From Lachnospiraceae bacterium UBA4260 (GTDB lineage: Bacteria > Bacillota > Clostridia > Lachnospirales > Lachnospiraceae), in contig DGWK01000001.1 in the NCBI GenBank assembly GCA_002395235.1, positions 1 to 41,339 on the forward strand: DNA of 41,339 nucleotides, written 5' to 3'. Every line of letters begins with the position of its first letter. Position 1 is the stretch's first letter. This document shows, piece after piece, positions 38,649-41,339 of the stretch. The position numbers and the translations under genes were made by a program. Below the pieces are notes generated by a model that saw only the letters and a program-made list of their open reading frames with translations, did not search any database and was not told the origin of the DNA.

Positions 38649-41339
38649 TTACTTTATCATCGAGTGCCACTCCTGCAGCGAACGGATCTCGCTGTCACCG
38701 TGCTTCTTGACGTAGCGGATACCTTCAGCCGCCGCGCGTGCCGCATCGATCGTGGTGATGTAAGGTACGCGAGCCTTGATGGCGTTCTTTCTGAGGTAAC
38801 TGTCGTCATGAATGCTGTCCTTGCCGACAGGAGAGTTGACGATCAACTGGATTTTGCCGTTGGTGATCAAGTCAATGATGTTGGGACGTCCCTCGTAGAG
38901 CTTCTTGACGCGCTCCGCAGGGATTCCCGCCTCCTGGATCAGGTCGCAGGTGCCGCCGGTCGCGAGGATCTTGAACCCGCATTCCGCGAAGATCTTGGCG
39001 ACTTCCGCAACTTCAGGCTTATCCTTTCTGTTGACGGAGATCAGTACCGTTCCCTCGGTAGGAAGGGTAGCGTTGGCGCCTTCCTGTGCCTTGAAGTAAG
39101 CTTCACCGGTCTTGGAGGCAATGCCCAGAACTTCGCCGGTGGAACGCATCTCGGGTCCGAGCAGCGGGTCGACTTCCTGGAACATGTTGAAGGGGAAGAC
39201 CGCTTCCTTGACGCCGTAGTAAGGGATGGTGCGCTCGCCGAGGCTTGCTACGGGCGAAGGCCTGCCGGTGATCTCGGATGTAATGATATCCGTTGCGATC
39301 GGGACCATGCGGATGCCGCACACCTTGGATACAAGCGGAACGGTACGGGATGCTCTCGGATTTGCCTCCAGCACATAGACCTTGCCGTTCTCGATGGCGT
39401 ACTGCATGTTCATGAGGCCGACAACGTGCATTTCTTCCGCGATCTTGCGGGTGTATTCCTTGATCGTCTCCAGATTGTCCTGCGGGATGTGTCTGGAGGG
39501 AATGATGCAGGCGGAGTCACCGGAGTGGATACCTGCCAGCTCGATGTGCTCCATGACAGCGGGAACATAAGCGTGTTCGCCGTCGCTGATCGCGTCTGCC
39601 TCGCACTCCATAGCGTGGTTGAGGAAACGGTCGATCAGAATCGGGCGGTCGGGCGTTACGCCGACAGCTGCCAGCATATAGTCTTTCATGGCCTCGTCGT
39701 CGTAGACAACTTCCATGCCGCGTCCGCCAAGGACGTAGGAAGGGCGAACCATGACGGGATAGCCGATGGAGTTGGCGATCTCGGTCGCTTCTTCCACAGT
39801 TGTGGCCATTCCGGACTCGGGCATGGGAATGCCGAGCTTGTCCATCATAGCGCGGAAATGGTCGCGGTCCTCAGCCAGGTCGATGACTTCGGGCTGAGTG
39901 CCGAGAATGCGGACACCGTTGGCCTTGAGGTCTGCCGCCAGGTTCAGAGGCGTCTGGCCGCCGAACTGCGCGATGACGCCGACGGGCTTTTCCTTGTAGT
40001 AAATGGACAGAACATCTTCCAGCGTAAGGGGCTCAAAATAGAGCTTGTCGGAAGTGTCGTAGTCAGTAGAGACTGTCTCGGGATTGCAGTTGACGATGAT
40101 GGTCTCGAAGCCGAGATCGCGCAGCGACTTGGCCGCGTGGACGCAGCAGTAGTCGAACTCGATACCCTGGCCGATTCTGTTGGGGCCGCCGCCCAGGATC
40201 ATGATCTTGGGACGGTCGGTGGAAACGGGATCGTTGTCCGGCGCGTTGTAAGTGGAGTAGTAGTAAGCGCTGTCCTGTGTGCCGCTGACATGGACGGCGT
40301 CCCAGGTCTCGACTACGCCGAGTTCCTCGCGCTTGTGACGGATCTCGTCCTCTGTAATGTTCAGGATCTGGCTGAGATACTTATCGGAGAAACCGTCTTT
40401 CTTGGCCTGCGTGAGGGCCTCTGCCGTGAGAGGACCGCGCAGAAGCGCTTCTTCTTCCTCCACGAGTTCCTTCATCTGGTTGATAAAATAGTGCTTGACG
40501 CTTGTGAGCGCAAAGATCTCGTCGGCTGTGGCGCCCTTACGAAGCGCTTCGTACATGATAAAATAGCGCTCGCTGTTGGGAACGACCAGAAGCTTGAGGA
40601 GTTTTTCCTTGCTCAGCTCGTTATAGTTCTTGACATATCCGAGGCCGTAGCGGTCTTTTTCAAGGGAGCGGATCGCCTTCTGGAAAGCTTCCTTGTAGTT
40701 CTTGCCGATGCTCATGACTTCACCGACCGCGCGCATCTGCGTGCCGAGGTGGTCATTTACGCCCTTAAATTTCTCAAAAGCCCAGCGTGCGAATTTAACG
40801 ACTACATAGTCGCCGTCCGGAACATATTTGTCCAGAGTTCCGTACTTGCCGCAAGGGAGCTCACTGAGCGTGAGACCGGTAGCAAGCTTGGCGGATACAA
40901 GGGCGATCGGGAAACCGGTGGCCTTGGATGCCAGAGCGGAAGAGCGGGAAGTTCTGGGGTTGATCTCGATGACGACGACACGGCCGCTCTTGGGATCGTG
41001 GGCAAACTGTACGTTTGTGCCGCCGATGACTCCGATGTGTTCTACGATCTTGTAGGACTGCTCCTGGAGCTTCTTCTGCAGATCTTCGTCGATTGTGAGC
41101 ATGGGAGCCGTGCAGAAGGAATCGCCTGTGTGCACGCCGACCGGGTCGACGTTCTCGATGAAGCAGACGGTGATCATATTGTTGTCCTTGTCGCGGACAA
41201 CTTCCAGCTCGAGCTCTTCCCAGCCCAGGATGGATTCTTCAACCAGAACCTGGTGGATCAGGCTGGCCTGAAGGCCGCGCGCGCAGACCGTGCGCAGTTC
41301 TTCTTTGTTGTAGACAAGGCCGCCGCCGGCGCCGCCCAT
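38649..41339 (-). CDS. carB: Carbamoyl phosphate synthase large subunit, 5' end missing
   Basis: About 896 codons of the approximately 1070-aa large subunit that makes carbamoyl phosphate from glutamine-derived ammonia, bicarbonate and ATP for arginine and pyrimidine synthesis. Present: rest of the first ATP-grasp half (GWEELELEVVRDKDNNMITV, EINPRTSRSSALASKATG), the oligomerisation region, the second ATP-grasp half (VLGGRGMEVVYDD, EANPRASRTVP) and the C-terminal MGS-like allosteric domain (FKILATGGTCDLIQEAGI). The N-terminal roughly 170 residues and the promoter lie past the window edge. Strong terminator downstream. Confidence 0.97.
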   Translation of the reverse strand: MGGAGGGLVYNKEELRTVCARGLQASLIHQVLVEESILGWEELELEVVRDKDNNMITVCFIENVDPVGVHTGDSFCTAPMLTIDEDLQKKLQEQSYKIVEHIGVIGGTNVQFAHDPKSGRVVVIEINPRTSRSSALASKATGFPIALVSAKLATGLTLSELPCGKYGTLDKYVPDGDYVVVKFARWAFEKFKGVNDHLGTQMRAVGEVMSIGKNYKEAFQKAIRSLEKDRYGLGYVKNYNELSKEKLLKLLVVPNSERYFIMYEALRKGATADEIFALTSVKHYFINQMKELVEEEEALLRGPLTAEALTQAKKDGFSDKYLSQILNITEDEIRHKREELGVVETWDAVHVSGTQDSAYYYSTYNAPDNDPVSTDRPKIMILGGGPNRIGQGIEFDYCCVHAAKSLRDLGFETIIVNCNPETVSTDYDTSDKLYFEPLTLEDVLSIYYKEKPVGVIAQFGGQTPLNLAADLKANGVRILGTQPEVIDLAEDRDHFRAMMDKLGIPMPESGMATTVEEATEIANSIGYPVMVRPSYVLGGRGMEVVYDDEAMKDYMLAAVGVTPDRPILIDRFLNHAMECEADAISDGEHAYVPAVMEHIELAGIHSGDSACIIPSRHIPQDNLETIKEYTRKIAEEMHVVGLMNMQYAIENGKVYVLEANPRASRTVPLVSKVCGIRMVPIATDIITSEITGRPSPVASLGERTIPYYGVKEAVFPFNMFQEVDPLLGPEMRSTGEVLGIASKTGEAYFKAQEGANATLPTEGTVLISVNRKDKPEVAEVAKIFAECGFKILATGGTCDLIQEAGIPAERVKKLYEGRPNIIDLITNGKIQLIVNSPVGKDSIHDDSYLRKNAIKARVPYITTIDAARAAAEGIRYVKKHGDSEIRSLQEWHSMIK

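Noticed and set aside
1..41339. CRISPR array or prophage
   Set aside because: No regularly spaced repeats with unique spacers, no cas genes, and no integrase or phage structural gene seen.
38649..41339. carB as a broken gene
   Set aside because: The missing N-terminus coincides with the window edge; the frame is open to the last base.

Overview
The window looks like chromosomal DNA from a Gram-positive anaerobe of the class Clostridia, most likely a Lachnospiraceae-type gut bacterium. This is inferred from the conserved order tlyA-nadK-argR-recN, strong AGGAGG-type ribosome binding sites, Firmicute-type PcrA with its C-terminal tail domain, a DUF1836 protein, DegV, and a full F-type ATP synthase operon whose c subunit carries a sodium-type ion site. 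No rRNA, tRNA, CRISPR array, intact insertion sequence or prophage was recognised.

Layout. 1-6.6 kb: housekeeping block tlyA (partial)-nadK-argR-recN-DUF1836-pcrA, all on + and tightly packed. 6.7-9.4 kb: a small Asp-rich membrane protein, a 23S rRNA uracil methyltransferase and a CPBP membrane protease. 9.6-12.9 kb: a decayed patch with a divergent TetR regulator, a dipeptide epimerase cut off right after its last catalytic lysine and joined to an N-terminally shortened serine hydrolase, and a DUF362-like fragment. 13-15.6 kb: a GH13 alpha-glucosidase on - and a divergent AraC regulator. 15.6-18.6 kb: a ParE-like toxin remnant, short repeats, an Lrp/AsnC regulator overlapping a free-standing RNA polymerase alpha C-terminal domain protein, an HD phosphohydrolase and DegV.

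18.7-22.2 kb: an AT-richer group made of a DUF2075 helicase with an N-terminal PD-(D/E)XK-like motif, a dCTPP1/MazG-like pyrophosphohydrolase and a deoxyribosyltransferase-like protein (a candidate defence cassette), then a rhomboid protease. 22.3-23.2 kb: a gene-free stretch rich in RNA-like structure. 23.2-31.0 kb: a Ro60 (TROVE plus vWA) protein directly downstream of a foldable leader of about 190 nt, a 71-bp palindrome, a membrane-anchored TIR protein, a transmembrane Ser/Thr kinase and a convergent unknown 461-aa gene. I consider this region the most likely to hold an undescribed system: an RNA-binding ring protein next to TIR and kinase signalling.

31.1-38.5 kb: the ATP synthase operon (AtpZ/AtpI-like, atpI-like, atpB-E-F-H-A-G-D-C) with a visible sigma-A-type promoter and a terminator. 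38.6-41.3 kb: carB on -, its 5' end beyond the window. ArgR at the left and CarB at the right are functionally related through arginine/carbamoyl phosphate metabolism, but no operator linking them is visible here.

All calls come from reading the sequence and from family knowledge; no database search, folding program or covariance model was run.
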